DNA of 64,000 nt from positions 1 to 64,000 of the forward strand of contig CALWBL010000006.1 in the NCBI GenBank assembly GCA_944376065.1. Reading direction: 5' to 3'. Position numbers and translations under genes: made by a program. The notes under the pieces are model-generated. The model saw only the letters and a list, made by a program, of their open reading frames with translations. It was not told the origin of the DNA and made no database searches. How positions within the stretch are numbered: the stretch's first letter is position 1; each line of letters opens with the position of its first letter. Below are positions 25,225 through 34,386 of the stretch, in pieces. The stretch comes from an uncultured Butyricicoccus sp. (lineage in GTDB: Bacteria; Bacillota; Clostridia; Oscillospirales; Butyricicoccaceae).

Positions 25225-26970
25225 ATGAAAACAAGTACACTAATCAAGCGGTTTGCGCCATATTTCAAGCCATACCGTCATGTGCTATTATTTGATTTAT
25301 TCTGTGCAGGTCTTACATCAGCTTGTGATATAGTTCTTCCCCTGCTTGTGCGTTCGCTTGCACAAAAAGGCATTGATGATTTATCCGGTATGACTGCCCA
25401 ATTTGTTTTAAAACTTGCCGGAATATATCTGCTTCTTAGAATAATAGATGTTGCTGCAACATATTTTATGGCAAATATTGGTCATATTATGGGTGCTAGA
25501 ATAGAAACAGATATGAGAGCAGCACTTTTCACCCATTTGCAAAAGCTATCTTTTAGATATTATGCAGATACAAAAGTTGGTCAGTTAATGGCTAGAATAA
25601 CATCAGATTTATTTGATGTTACAGAATTTGCCCACCACTGCCCAGAGGAATTTTTTATCGCTGGACTGAAAATTTTTATATCTTTTATAATTCTTTGCAC
25701 CATAAATATACCGCTTACTCTGATTATCTTTATAATTGTTCCATTTATGATTTATTTTTCCGCAAAATTCAACCATAAAATGCGAGCAACATTTAGAAAA
25801 AACCGTGTTCAAGTAGGCGAAATAAATGCACAAGTAGAAGACAGCTTGCTTGGAATCAGAGTTGTAAAATCTTTTACTGGTGAACAGATGGAAATTGATA
25901 AGTTTAAAAAAGGCAATGATGATTGGTTTGAAATAAAACAGGAAAACTATCGTTTAATGGGTACATTTAGCGCCACAAACCGAGCATTTGATGGACTTTT
26001 ATATCTTGCAGTTATACTTGCTGGTGGATTTTTTGTGCTTAACAGCATAATAACTCCAGCTGATTTTATGGCATATATACTTTATATTTCCACACTTATG
26101 GCTACAATCCGAAGAATTGTAGAGTTTGCCGAACAATTTCAGCGTGGACTTACTGGCATAGATAGATTTTTTGAAATTATGGACGTTGAGCCTGATGTTT
26201 CTGACCGCAAAGATGCAAAGCCTTTGAAAAATGTAAAGGGCGAAATAGAGCTGAAAAATGTATCCTTTGCATATGCTGATGACCCAGACACTGAGGTTTT
26301 GGAAAATGTGAATTTAACCATACACGCAGGGCAAAATGTTGCACTTGTAGGACCAAGTGGCGGTGGTAAATCTACAATATGTAATCTTATTCCAAGATTT
26401 TATGATGTAACTGGTGGCAGTGTTACTATTGACGGAGTTGATGTTCGCACAGTTAAGCAGGCAGATTTAAGAAAACAAATTGGCATGGTTCAACAAGATG
26501 TTTATCTGTTTTCTGGTACTATTTACGAGAATATTCTTTATGGCAGACCTGATGCCACTAAGGAAGATGTTATAGAGGCTGCAAAGCAAGCTGGAGCACA
26601 TGATTTTATAATGAAAACCCCGGATGGATATAATACATTTGTTGGTGAACGAGGTGTAAGGCTTTCAGGTGGACAAAAGCAGCGCATATCTATCGCACGA
26701 GTATTTTTAAAAAATCCGCCAATACTCATACTTGACGAAGCTACATCTGCACTTGATAATGAATCCGAAAGACTGGTACAAGAAAGCCTTAGCAGATTAA
26801 GCCACGGAAGAACAGTTTTAACCATTGCCCACAGGCTTTCAACTGTAAGAGCTGCGGATTTAATTGTTGTTTTAACTGAAAATGGTATATCCGAAAAAGG
26901 TACACACGAAGAACTGATGAAAAAAGATGGTGTATATGCAGGTCTTTGTCGTTTAGCCGAAGGATTTTAG
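25225..26970 (+). CDS. ABC exporter, fused membrane and ATPase domains
   Basis: 581 residues, the standard half-transporter layout. Residues ~15-310 are a six-helix type-1 exporter domain; residues ~340-580 are the ATPase with Walker A GPSGGGKST, Q-loop region QQDVYLF, signature LSGGQKQR and Walker B ILILDEATSALD. It probably works as a homodimer exporting lipid or drug-like molecules; the substrate is not identifiable. AGGAGG is eight bases before ATG 25225. A CmpB-like membrane protein gene follows 13 bases later. Confidence 0.9.
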   Translation: MKTSTLIKRFAPYFKPYRHVLLFDLFCAGLTSACDIVLPLLVRSLAQKGIDDLSGMTAQFVLKLAGIYLLLRIIDVAATYFMANIGHIMGARIETDMRAALFTHLQKLSFRYYADTKVGQLMARITSDLFDVTEFAHHCPEEFFIAGLKIFISFIILCTINIPLTLIIFIIVPFMIYFSAKFNHKMRATFRKNRVQVGEINAQVEDSLLGIRVVKSFTGEQMEIDKFKKGNDDWFEIKQENYRLMGTFSATNRAFDGLLYLAVILAGGFFVLNSIITPADFMAYILYISTLMATIRRIVEFAEQFQRGLTGIDRFFEIMDVEPDVSDRKDAKPLKNVKGEIELKNVSFAYADDPDTEVLENVNLTIHAGQNVALVGPSGGGKSTICNLIPRFYDVTGGSVTIDGVDVRTVKQADLRKQIGMVQQDVYLFSGTIYENILYGRPDATKEDVIEAAKQAGAHDFIMKTPDGYNTFVGERGVRLSGGQKQRISIARVFLKNPPILILDEATSALDNESERLVQESLSRLSHGRTVLTIAHRLSTVRAADLIVVLTENGISEKGTHEELMKKDGVYAGLCRLAEGF

Positions 26971-26983
26971 GAGGATTTATTAA

Positions 26984-27811
26984 ATGCATGATTATAGTTT
27001 TATTCAGTGGTTACTGATATTTTATATATATGCATTTGCCGGTTGGATTTTTGAATGTTGTGTTGTATCTATTCAGCAAAAGCACCCTGTAAACCGTGGA
27101 TTTTTACGTGGACCGATGCTGCCTATTTATGGTTTTGGGGCGATTATTATGCTTTATACTGCATTGCCGCTTAATGGTAACCCTATAAAAGTTTATTTTG
27201 CTGGTTTGGTCGTTGCAACCATATTTGAATATGTCGTTGGTGTTTTAATGGAGGCTATTTTTCATGTAAAGTATTGGGACTATTCTGAGCATAGGTTTCA
27301 ATTTCAGGGAAGAATATGCCTTCAGTCCTCGCTTGCATGGGGCGTACTTAGTGTGCTGTTAATATTTGTGTTTCAGCCGCCTATTAACTCTTTATTGGAA
27401 CAATTTACAACTATTCCGCTTTTATTTACTGTTATCATTTTAAGTGTGTATTTTGTAACCGATGTTGTTGCATCTGTAAAGACAGCATTCGATTTAAGCA
27501 AGAGCCTTGCAGAACTTGACAAAATGCGCATTGAAGTGCGTAGAATGCGTAAAGTGCTTGCGGACCAAGCAGAACAAAAACGTGATGAACTTTCTACATT
27601 TGTTCATCAGGGACGAAGTCAGCTCAGTGACTCCGCCGAACAAGGTATAGAGCAGCTTAAAAAAGCCATTGCTTTAGCCGAGCAGAAAATAGATAAAACG
27701 GTGGAGCAAATGCACTTCTTACGAAAAAGTATGATAAAAGGCAATCCTACTCTTAAATCAACAAAATTTGATGAAACTCTACAGTATCTAAGAAAACGTC
27801 TGCGCAAATAA
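26984..27811 (+). CDS. Putative ABC-transporter type IV membrane protein (CmpB family)
   Basis: 275 residues. Residues ~8-170 form about five membrane helices with the family motif YAFAGWIFECCVVSIQQK near residue 13 and RGFLRGPMLPIYGFGAI, and YWDYS plus FQFQGRICLQSS further on. Residues ~175-275 are a charged, soluble, probably coiled-coil tail, longer than in most members. The family is annotated as a permease of unknown cargo. It follows the ABC exporter 13 bases downstream and shares its terminator, so the two may act together. Confidence 0.82.
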   Translation: MHDYSFIQWLLIFYIYAFAGWIFECCVVSIQQKHPVNRGFLRGPMLPIYGFGAIIMLYTALPLNGNPIKVYFAGLVVATIFEYVVGVLMEAIFHVKYWDYSEHRFQFQGRICLQSSLAWGVLSVLLIFVFQPPINSLLEQFTTIPLLFTVIILSVYFVTDVVASVKTAFDLSKSLAELDKMRIEVRRMRKVLADQAEQKRDELSTFVHQGRSQLSDSAEQGIEQLKKAIALAEQKIDKTVEQMHFLRKSMIKGNPTLKSTKFDETLQYLRKRLRK

Positions 27812-27814
27812 AAT

Positions 27815-27855
27815 TAGCAAACCCGGCAGCTCACAAAAAAGCTGTCGGGTTTGCT
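27815..27855 (+). terminator. Terminator after the ABC exporter operon
   Basis: 16-bp stem AGCAAACCCGGCAGCT / AGCTGTCGGGTTTGCT with one wobble and an ~8-base loop. Confidence 0.7.
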
Positions 27856-28018
27856 TTATAGGGGAAAACCAAAGGTTGATAAAGCCGTTGAATTACTTAT
27901 TTTTTCATTATATACGATATGCATACTCCTGTGAATATGCTATAATATACAAAAAATATATTTGTTTTTCTACAACTAAATAATAATTACTTAATAATAT
28001 AGAAAAGAGGTGTAATAG

Positions 28019-28999
28019 ATGCGAAAATTTCTTAAAATTTTAACTCTTTTTATGACTATATTCTGTCTTTGCGGCTGTGAAAACATAATAAATCTGCAAA
28101 GTTACCATAAAATTAAAATCGGTATGAGCATTTCATCAAATAGCACTTTTTTAGAAAGTGTTTGCCAAGCTGCACAAAAAGCCGCTTTACAAAATGATGC
28201 ACAGCTTGAAATCGTTTCAGAGGATAATGACCCAAAAAAACAAGCACTACAAATAAAAACATGGGCAGAAGATGGATATGCTGCTGCTATTGTTGTTTTA
28301 TGTGATGATACTACTGCACAAGATATACTTGATAATGCTGGTGTTATGCCTATTGTGTTTGTAAATCGTTGCCCAGCCGACCATTCTGTTTTACAAAGCA
28401 AACAAAATGTAATATATATAGGCGGCAGAGAAAGCGATGCTGGAAGATTACAAGGCGAATTTTTAAGTGATTATTTCCTTTCATTAAATAATACTGCACC
28501 AACAATAGCTATTATAACTGGCGATGATAATAACTATGCCTCAAGTATAAGGATAGATTCTGCAAAAGATGCTATGTCTGAGGCAGGTTTAATGCCATTT
28601 TATGTATATGAAAGCTCTGGTGGTTGGGACAAAAACAAAACTCAAACCGATTTTGCTCAGTTTTTAAAAGATAAACCTGTAATAGATGCTGTTTTAGCTG
28701 CTAATGATGACATGGCTATTGGTGCGGCTGATGCACTCGCTCAAGCTGGTTATGCTCTTTCTGAAATTCCAATAGTAGGGATTGATGCAACCTATCAAGG
28801 TAGAGCAGCCGTTAGAGATGGCAGGATAGATTTTACTGTATATCAAGACCCAGAAAAACAGGGCGCCGGTGCAATAAATGAAATTATGGATATGCTTGGT
28901 GGTCAACCGCCAAATGTTGATAATGACAGCATACAGTGGCAAGAATATGTACCCGTTACCACTGCTAATATAGACCAGCTTTTCCCTGATGATCGTTAA
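28019..28999 (+). CDS. Sugar-type periplasmic-binding lipoprotein
   Basis: 326 residues. Signal peptide and lipobox LCGC put the lipidated Cys at residue 20. The mature part is a type-1 periplasmic binding fold (Peripla_BP_4): KIGMSIS at the start, PIVFVNRCP, AAIVVLCDD, IYIGGRESDAGRLQGEFL, VDAVLAANDDMAIGAADAL, and PIVGIDATYQGRAAVRDG. No ABC permease or ATPase is nearby; instead it is followed 18 bases later by the FHA-FtsW gene. It may therefore sense an extracellular sugar or wall fragment for the division/elongation machinery rather than feed a transporter. AAGAGGTG precedes ATG 28019. Confidence 0.85.
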   Translation: MRKFLKILTLFMTIFCLCGCENIINLQSYHKIKIGMSISSNSTFLESVCQAAQKAALQNDAQLEIVSEDNDPKKQALQIKTWAEDGYAAAIVVLCDDTTAQDILDNAGVMPIVFVNRCPADHSVLQSKQNVIYIGGRESDAGRLQGEFLSDYFLSLNNTAPTIAIITGDDNNYASSIRIDSAKDAMSEAGLMPFYVYESSGGWDKNKTQTDFAQFLKDKPVIDAVLAANDDMAIGAADALAQAGYALSEIPIVGIDATYQGRAAVRDGRIDFTVYQDPEKQGAGAINEIMDMLGGQPPNVDNDSIQWQEYVPVTTANIDQLFPDDR

Positions 29000-29017
29000 A
29001 TAACATGGAGGAAATCA

Positions 29018-30844
29018 ATGCAAACTATTACAAATGCACTTCAAACTGTTCTTGATTCAATAACAAGTGCGGCCGCACAATATCCTATGCTTGGCATATG
29101 GTATACAACAGTTATTCGCTTTGTTTTGCCTGTGCTTGCACTGCTTATTCTTTTAACTGTTATTCGTTCGCTTTTAACCGTTCCACATATACCAGAAACT
29201 TGGGCTTATATAAGTCTGCCAAATGGTGATAGAATGCCCCTCACCCACTGGGAAAATCTAATTGGCAGAGCCAAAAATAATGATATTATTTTAAGCTATC
29301 CATCTATCTCCCGAACTCATGCGGCAATAAATCGAAATGACAAAGGTGAATGGACGCTTTACGACTTGGACTCGACTGGCGGGACGACTGTAAATGGCTA
29401 TATAGTGGACGGTGATGCTATACTTGAAGAAGGTGATGTAGTTTCATTCGGCGGCGTTGAAACCGTATTTTTACCGCTTACAGTCAGCGAAAAACGCAGT
29501 CAGCGTCAAATAAGAGCTGAGGAAACACGCCCTGTATCTCCCTGGGGTCTTCTTGTGCTTTTAACCATGTTTCAGGTTTTCACAGCCATTCAGCTAATTG
29601 TAAGCATGGGTGAAAAGGCTACTGTAAATATCCCGCTTGTGTTTTTGGGTATAACAGCTACAATGTGGATTTATTGCTTGACCTTTAGGGCAATGCGTCG
29701 TGTGGGCTTTGAAATGGAGCTCATTGCCTTTTTCCTTTGTACACTTGGCTTATCTGTCACAGCCTCAACAAACCCCGATGATTTACTTAAAATATTCTTA
29801 ACCATGCTTGGCGGTTTGTTTGGCTTTATGGCGCTATGCTTTATTTTAAGAAATCTTGAAACAGCACAAAAAATACGCTGGATAATGGCTGCTGGTGCAA
29901 TAGGTTTGCTTGCAATAACACTTGTTGCAGGCACCGGTGCTTATGGTGCTAAGCTTTGGCTAAAACTTGGTCCTATTTCCATTCAGCCATCAGAAATTGC
30001 AAAAATCTGCTATATCTTTGCTGGTGCGGCGACCCTTGACCGACTGTTTAAAAAGCGAAATCTAACACTTTTCATTGTGCTTACTGGTATGTGTGGCGGT
30101 TGTCTTGCACTTATGAATGACTTTGGTACAGCACTTATTTTCTTTGTAACATTTTTGGTAATTGCTTTTATGCGCTCTGGTGACTGGGCAACCCTTGCAC
30201 TTATCTGCTCTGGCTGTGGTATTGGCGGAATGATGCTTTTAAAACTTAAAGCCCATGTTGCCGCACGTTTTGCTGTTTGGGGACACGCTTGGGAACATGC
30301 ATCTGATTCTGGTTTCCAGCAAGTTCGTACTATGTCGGCTTCTGCATCTGGTGGTCTTATAGGTGTTGGTGCTGGCAATGGCTGGCTTAAAAATGTATTT
30401 GCTGCTGATACTGACCTTGTATTTGGCATGCTCTGTGAAGAATTTGGTTTTATTATAGCTCTACTTGCTATCTTTTGTATAATAACCCTTGCAGTCTTTT
30501 CTGTTCGTGCTTGTAGGGCTGGTCGTTCCAGTTTTTATACAATCGCTGCTTGTGCGGCATCATCTATGATGGTGGTTCAGACCTGTTTAAATGTATTTGG
30601 TGCAGTGGACATTCTGCCTCTTACTGGTGTTACATTCCCATTTGTATCAAATGGCGGTTCAGCTATGCTTTCAGCCTGGGGACTTCTTGCGTTTTTAAAG
30701 GCAACTGATACTAGACAAAATGCAAGCTTTGCTGTAAAACTTCCTAGCCGAAAAGAGTTGAAGCACGAAGATGAAATAGATAATTACACCGATTATACTG
30801 GCGATTATGATGACTACACGGAGGACGATTATGAGAAAGATTGA
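29018..30844 (+). CDS. FHA domain fused to FtsW/RodA-type SEDS glycan polymerase
   Basis: 608 residues. An N-terminal membrane helix (~25-50) is followed by an FHA domain at about residues 70-150 with the phospho-threonine-binding pattern LIGRAKNNDI, PSISRTHA and DLDSTGGTTVNG. Residues ~175-575 hold about ten membrane helices of a SEDS polymerase, with KLGPISIQPSEIAKI and DTDLVFGMLCEEFGF carrying the conserved acidic residues, and PLTGVTFPFVSNGGSAML. The C-terminal tail is acidic with repeated DYDD/NYTDYT segments. SEDS proteins polymerise lipid II with a partner PBP; an FHA domain suggests Ser/Thr-kinase control. The end overlaps the PBP gene by 14 bases. Confidence 0.93.
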   Translation: MQTITNALQTVLDSITSAAAQYPMLGIWYTTVIRFVLPVLALLILLTVIRSLLTVPHIPETWAYISLPNGDRMPLTHWENLIGRAKNNDIILSYPSISRTHAAINRNDKGEWTLYDLDSTGGTTVNGYIVDGDAILEEGDVVSFGGVETVFLPLTVSEKRSQRQIRAEETRPVSPWGLLVLLTMFQVFTAIQLIVSMGEKATVNIPLVFLGITATMWIYCLTFRAMRRVGFEMELIAFFLCTLGLSVTASTNPDDLLKIFLTMLGGLFGFMALCFILRNLETAQKIRWIMAAGAIGLLAITLVAGTGAYGAKLWLKLGPISIQPSEIAKICYIFAGAATLDRLFKKRNLTLFIVLTGMCGGCLALMNDFGTALIFFVTFLVIAFMRSGDWATLALICSGCGIGGMMLLKLKAHVAARFAVWGHAWEHASDSGFQQVRTMSASASGGLIGVGAGNGWLKNVFAADTDLVFGMLCEEFGFIIALLAIFCIITLAVFSVRACRAGRSSFYTIAACAASSMMVVQTCLNVFGAVDILPLTGVTFPFVSNGGSAMLSAWGLLAFLKATDTRQNASFAVKLPSRKELKHEDEIDNYTDYTGDYDDYTEDDYEKD

Positions 30845-32177
30845 AAGACGAGCTATGATTTGTCTTATCTTAGCATTTGGTCTGTTTATAGGTATATGCA
30901 CTTTCGGTTATCGTTTTGTGCGTTATGGTGGTGAGTGGGCATCTTTTCCTGCAAACAAGCACTTATATACAAGCACCGGCACTATAACAGACAGAGATGG
31001 AGATGTGCTTTCCAGTGCTGGCGACTCAGGGCGAACCTATTACCCAGATGAAACTGTTAGGAAAGCTACACTTCATGCTGTTGGCGATGAACAAGGAAAT
31101 ATAGGTACAGGTGCCATTCACGCATTTTCAGATAAACTGTCTGGTTATAATATACTTACTGGCAGTACATCACCATTTTCTGGTGAAAAAACGCTATCTC
31201 TGACCATTGATGCGGCTTTTAATGTTACAGCATATAAGGCTTTAGGCGGTCATAAAGGCACTGTAGGCGTTTATGATTATACAACTGGTGAAATCCTCTG
31301 TATGGTATCAACTCCAACATATGACCCAGAAAATCCACCACAAAACATGGATAGTGATGAGTATGATGGTGCATATGTGAACCGTTTTCTTTCTTCTGCT
31401 ATTGTACCAGGTTCAATTTTTAAGATTGTCACCTTAAATGCAGCCTTAGAAAATATATCTGATATATATGATAGAACATGGACTTGTACTGGCAGCACAA
31501 CGGTAGGCGGTATTGAAATAACCTGCCCTCACGCACATGGAACGCTTGATATTCAATCAGCATTTGCAAACTCATGTAATGGTGTTTTTGGTTTACTTGC
31601 CGCTGAAGTAGGCGGAGATACAATGCAAAAATATGTTGATTCTGCTGGTCTTACTTCCAGCATTTCAGTTGATGGGATAAACACAGCCAAAGGTACATTC
31701 TCCTTTGTAGGTGAGGACTCTGGTCAAGTGGCATGGTCTGGTGTAGGTCAAGGCAAAGACGCTTTAAATCCTTGCACAATGATGACCTATATGGGGGCTA
31801 TTGCGTCTAATGGCAGTGCAGCCGTTCCTAAACTTATTAAATCGGTTGAAGGTTCTATTATTCCTGCTATTTCCACCAATAAAAAAACTGGTAATCTTAT
31901 AAACTCAAGCACCGCACAGGCAATACATGCAATGATGCGTAATAATGTTGAACAAACTTATGGTGCAAGCCGTTTTCCAGATGGCACTTGTGCAAAATCT
32001 GGCACTGCTGAAGTAGGTGGAGGACTTACACCAAATGCATGGTTTGCTGGTTTTATTGATGACCCTGCACACCCATACGCATTTATTGTGCTGGTTGAAA
32101 ATGGCGGTGGCGGTTCGAGCGTCGCTGGTGAAGTTGCAAGTCAGGTTTTAAATGCAATAGTAGAAAAAATGGGATAA
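30831..32177 (+). CDS. Class B penicillin-binding protein, PbpA-like transpeptidase
   Basis: 448 residues from ATG 30831; GGAGG lies seven bases upstream inside the end of the SEDS gene, while ATG 30807 has no site. Short cytoplasmic start, a membrane helix at ~8-30 (MICLILAFGLFIGICTFGY), a small pedestal with ITDRDGDVLSS, then the transpeptidase. Catalytic motifs: SxxK in VPGSIFKIVTL, SxN in FANSCNGVFG, and KSG in CAKSGTAEVGG. Size and architecture match actinobacterial PbpA, the RodA partner. Coupling by overlap to the FHA-SEDS gene makes the two a polymerase/crosslinker pair. Confidence 0.92.
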   Translation: MRKIERRAMICLILAFGLFIGICTFGYRFVRYGGEWASFPANKHLYTSTGTITDRDGDVLSSAGDSGRTYYPDETVRKATLHAVGDEQGNIGTGAIHAFSDKLSGYNILTGSTSPFSGEKTLSLTIDAAFNVTAYKALGGHKGTVGVYDYTTGEILCMVSTPTYDPENPPQNMDSDEYDGAYVNRFLSSAIVPGSIFKIVTLNAALENISDIYDRTWTCTGSTTVGGIEITCPHAHGTLDIQSAFANSCNGVFGLLAAEVGGDTMQKYVDSAGLTSSISVDGINTAKGTFSFVGEDSGQVAWSGVGQGKDALNPCTMMTYMGAIASNGSAAVPKLIKSVEGSIIPAISTNKKTGNLINSSTAQAIHAMMRNNVEQTYGASRFPDGTCAKSGTAEVGGGLTPNAWFAGFIDDPAHPYAFIVLVENGGGGSSVAGEVASQVLNAIVEKMG

Positions 32178-32179
32178 AC

Positions 32180-32216
32180 AAAACCTCTAGCTAAAGCTAG
32201 AGGTTTTGTTTTTTTA
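32180..32216. terminator. Bidirectional terminator, PBP operon versus GTPase operon
   Basis: Perfect 12-bp stem AAAACCTCTAGC / GCTAGAGGTTTT with a 4-base loop, T-rich on both strands. Confidence 0.85.
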
Positions 32217-33161
32217 ATTAAAATATACTATTTCTTCTTTTGGTGGGTTTGCTTTCTCAAGCTGCATAAGTGTTAAAACTGGACCTGCTCCCTTATACTG
32301 CGCAAGCTCCTCAATGTGGATTTTAGCTTTAATATTATACCATGCCTTATTCTCAATTTTTCCGAATTTATCTCCTGCATAGCAAGCAAAACCTAAAAAT
32401 GCTATATCATCAGCACAACAAACCATACCATGTCTGCCTGGAACAATCCATCCCTTTGGAAGTTGGTCTGTTACAAGCACATGAGCCTTAAATTTAACAA
32501 TTTTTCCATCATATTTATCTGGTTCGCTGCTTGCATCTATATACCACAGACCAAAATCCTCGTCAGAAATATCAATTTCATCTGCATCTAAATCAAATGG
32601 CATTACCATATTATCACGATAATCTTCAGAATTTCCATCAACATCATCAAGGAAAATTGTAGCTCGTGGATTCATCGCCCTAATATTTCGGCTATGAAGA
32701 TAATCCTTATCTTTTTGAGTACATCTATTAAACACTATTAAATCGGCATTTGTTATATGCTCAAACATTCTTTGACCTAAATTTGCAGAATAAAGCTCAA
32801 AAGTCGCGCCGTTTATAGCTGCAACAACCTGATAAAGCTCCCAATCTGCCGGCATACATTCGTCGACGAACCCAGCTAAATCCCACATACCGTTTAGCTC
32901 TACCATAATTCTATCCGGCTTGTGTTCATTTACAGCCTTTTTCAGTGCCGGAATGGTCACTTGGTCATTATCTTCAAAAGCTACAAGTGACGAATTACAT
33001 TTCTTTAAAAAATCCTCATCAAATTCTTCAATACCTTCTTCAAGCTGAACAATAAGAGTTTTTTCATTTTCTGTGAAGTTTGGGTCTGATAAAACTTCTT
33101 TTATAAATGTTGTCTTACCGCCCTCTAACAGACCAGTAAAAATATATACAGAAATACCCAA
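32214..33161 (-). CDS. G3E (CobW-like) GTPase with C-terminal YcgQ/DUF1980-like domain
   Basis: 315 residues with a TTG start at 33161; GGAGG is eight bases upstream, directly after the preceding stop. Residues ~1-190 are a G3E P-loop domain: TGLLEGGKTTF near residue 9 (Walker A) and VELNGMWDL. The CxCC metal-relay motif of CobW proteins is absent. The C-terminal ~110 residues, with VPGRHGMVCCADDIAFLGFAC, match the conserved core of the DUF1980/YcgQ family, in which a CC pair follows an Arg-x-Met. In other Firmicutes YcgQ/YcgR accompany such GTPases as separate genes. Here they are fused. It is probably involved in metal handling. Confidence 0.78.
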   Translation of the reverse strand: MGISVYIFTGLLEGGKTTFIKEVLSDPNFTENEKTLIVQLEEGIEEFDEDFLKKCNSSLVAFEDNDQVTIPALKKAVNEHKPDRIMVELNGMWDLAGFVDECMPADWELYQVVAAINGATFELYSANLGQRMFEHITNADLIVFNRCTQKDKDYLHSRNIRAMNPRATIFLDDVDGNSEDYRDNMVMPFDLDADEIDISDEDFGLWYIDASSEPDKYDGKIVKFKAHVLVTDQLPKGWIVPGRHGMVCCADDIAFLGFACYAGDKFGKIENKAWYNIKAKIHIEELAQYKGAGPVLTLMQLEKANPPKEEIVYFN

Positions 33162-33177
33162 TATTTTCGCCTCCAAA

Positions 33178-34263
33178 TTAAACGCCAAAAATTTCAGCTA
33201 AACGTTCCTCGTCAAGTTCTGCACCAATAATGCAAAGTCTACCTGTGTAATCAGCAGCACCATAGCGTATTTCGGGCGCTCCTGGAACATAATCAAAGTG
33301 TAACCATGTTGTAGAGTCTGTACAAGGCACTATACCCTTTGCACGAAGTACAGTTCCAAGAGTTATATCTCCAAGGGCGTTTAAGCAGTCCTTTAGCTGT
33401 TGTTCGGTGAATTTTTTAGGAGTTTCAATGCCCCAGCTCTGGAACACTTCATCTGCATGGTGATGATGGTGGTGTTCATGGTTGTGATGGTGGTGTCCAC
33501 AAGAGCAGGTTTCGCCATGCTCATGGTGATGATGACCATGGTGATGGTGGTGTCCGCAAGAACAGGTTTCGTCATGCTCATGGTGATGATGCTCGTGATT
33601 ATGTGAGCAGTCACAGTGTTCATCATGTTCATGATGCATTTGCTCCAGCATTTGCTGAGCTAGTGTATGGCTATCCTCCATAACACTCAAAAGCTGCTGA
33701 CCTGTAAGGCTATCCCAAGGGGTTGTTACAATCTTCGCCTTTGGATTATGGTGCTGCAATGTATGCACACACTCGGCCAACTTTTCTTCCTTTAAATTCT
33801 GTGTACGTGATAGGAAAATCGCTCCTGCATTTTCAATCTGATTTAAGAAGAACTCTCCAAAGTTTTTAGAATACATTTTATATTTAACAGCATCAGCAAC
33901 GGTAACAAAGCTATTAAGCACAACTGGCTCATGTTCTGCAACGTCCTTAACAGCCTTTATAACATCGGACAGCTTGCCAACTCCTGAAGGCTCAATAATA
34001 ATTCTATCTGGGTGATACTTTTGTATAACTTCGGTCAATGCCTTGCCAAAATCTCCAACAAGAGAACAGCAGATACAACCAGAATTCATTTCTGTAATCT
34101 CAATACCAGCATCTTTCAAAAAACCGCCATCAATACCGATTTCACCAAATTCATTTTCAATAAGCACGATTTTTTGACCATTTAATGCCTCACCAATCAG
34201 CTTTTTAATAAGTGTTGTTTTACCAGCACCAAGAAAACCGGAGATAATATCAATTTTTGTCAT
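33178..34263 (-). CDS. G3E (CobW/ZNG1-like) metal-chaperone GTPase with His-rich insert
   Basis: 361 residues. GTPase motifs: GFLGAGKTTLIKKL at residues ~8-21 and the metal-binding CxCC in SGCICCSLVGD near residue 63. From about residue 208 to 272 lies a very His-rich insert with repeated HxH, CDC and CSC pairs (units such as ETCSCGHHHHH), ideal for binding Zn, Ni or Co. The C-terminal CobW_C domain runs from ~290 to 361. GTP-driven zinc delivery is the known role of ZNG1-type relatives; the metal here is not certain. A DtxR-type operator upstream suggests metal control. Confidence 0.9.
   Translation of the reverse strand: MTKIDIISGFLGAGKTTLIKKLIGEALNGQKIVLIENEFGEIGIDGGFLKDAGIEITEMNSGCICCSLVGDFGKALTEVIQKYHPDRIIIEPSGVGKLSDVIKAVKDVAEHEPVVLNSFVTVADAVKYKMYSKNFGEFFLNQIENAGAIFLSRTQNLKEEKLAECVHTLQHHNPKAKIVTTPWDSLTGQQLLSVMEDSHTLAQQMLEQMHHEHDEHCDCSHNHEHHHHEHDETCSCGHHHHHGHHHHEHGETCSCGHHHHNHEHHHHHHADEVFQSWGIETPKKFTEQQLKDCLNALGDITLGTVLRAKGIVPCTDSTTWLHFDYVPGAPEIRYGAADYTGRLCIIGAELDEERLAEIFGV
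33450..33640. repeat. Low-complexity repeat encoding the His-rich metal-binding insert
   Basis: Plus strand is dominated by catggt/gatgat/tggtg units, with two near-copies of a ~57-bp block that encode ETCSCGHHHH. It is a coding repeat within the G3E GTPase gene, prone to length variation by slippage. Confidence 0.7.
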
Positions 34264-34289
34264 TTTAAATTAACTTCCTTCCTATTTAT

Positions 34290-34302
34290 AGCGTTTAACG
34301 CT
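34290..34302. promoter_or_regulatory. 13-bp palindrome beside the DtxR-type box
   Basis: Perfect palindrome AGCGTT-T-AACGCT between the DtxR-like box and the GTPase start; a TATAAA follows it on the minus strand, so it lies at or near the promoter spacer. Possibly a second operator. Confidence 0.35.
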
Positions 34303-34321
34303 TTTAGTTAGTCTAACCTAA
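34303..34321. promoter_or_regulatory. DtxR/IdeR-type metal-responsive operator
   Basis: Minus strand TTAGGTTAGACTAACTAAA matches the IdeR/DtxR consensus TTAGGTTAGSCTAACCTAA at 16 of 19 positions. It lies ~45 bases upstream of the His-rich GTPase. It predicts repression of the two-GTPase operon by a metal-bound DtxR-family regulator (Fe or Mn). Confidence 0.6.
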
Positions 34322-34386
34322 CATTTATCATACAACTACTAAGGGGTAAATTTCAATCCCCCTAAGTAAACTTTATATGAATTTTT

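Noticed and set aside
33393-33640. Repeat array in the GTPase gene that superficially resembles CRISPR or a DNA satellite
   Set aside because: Units are irregular, keep the reading frame and encode His/Cys pairs; there are no spacers.
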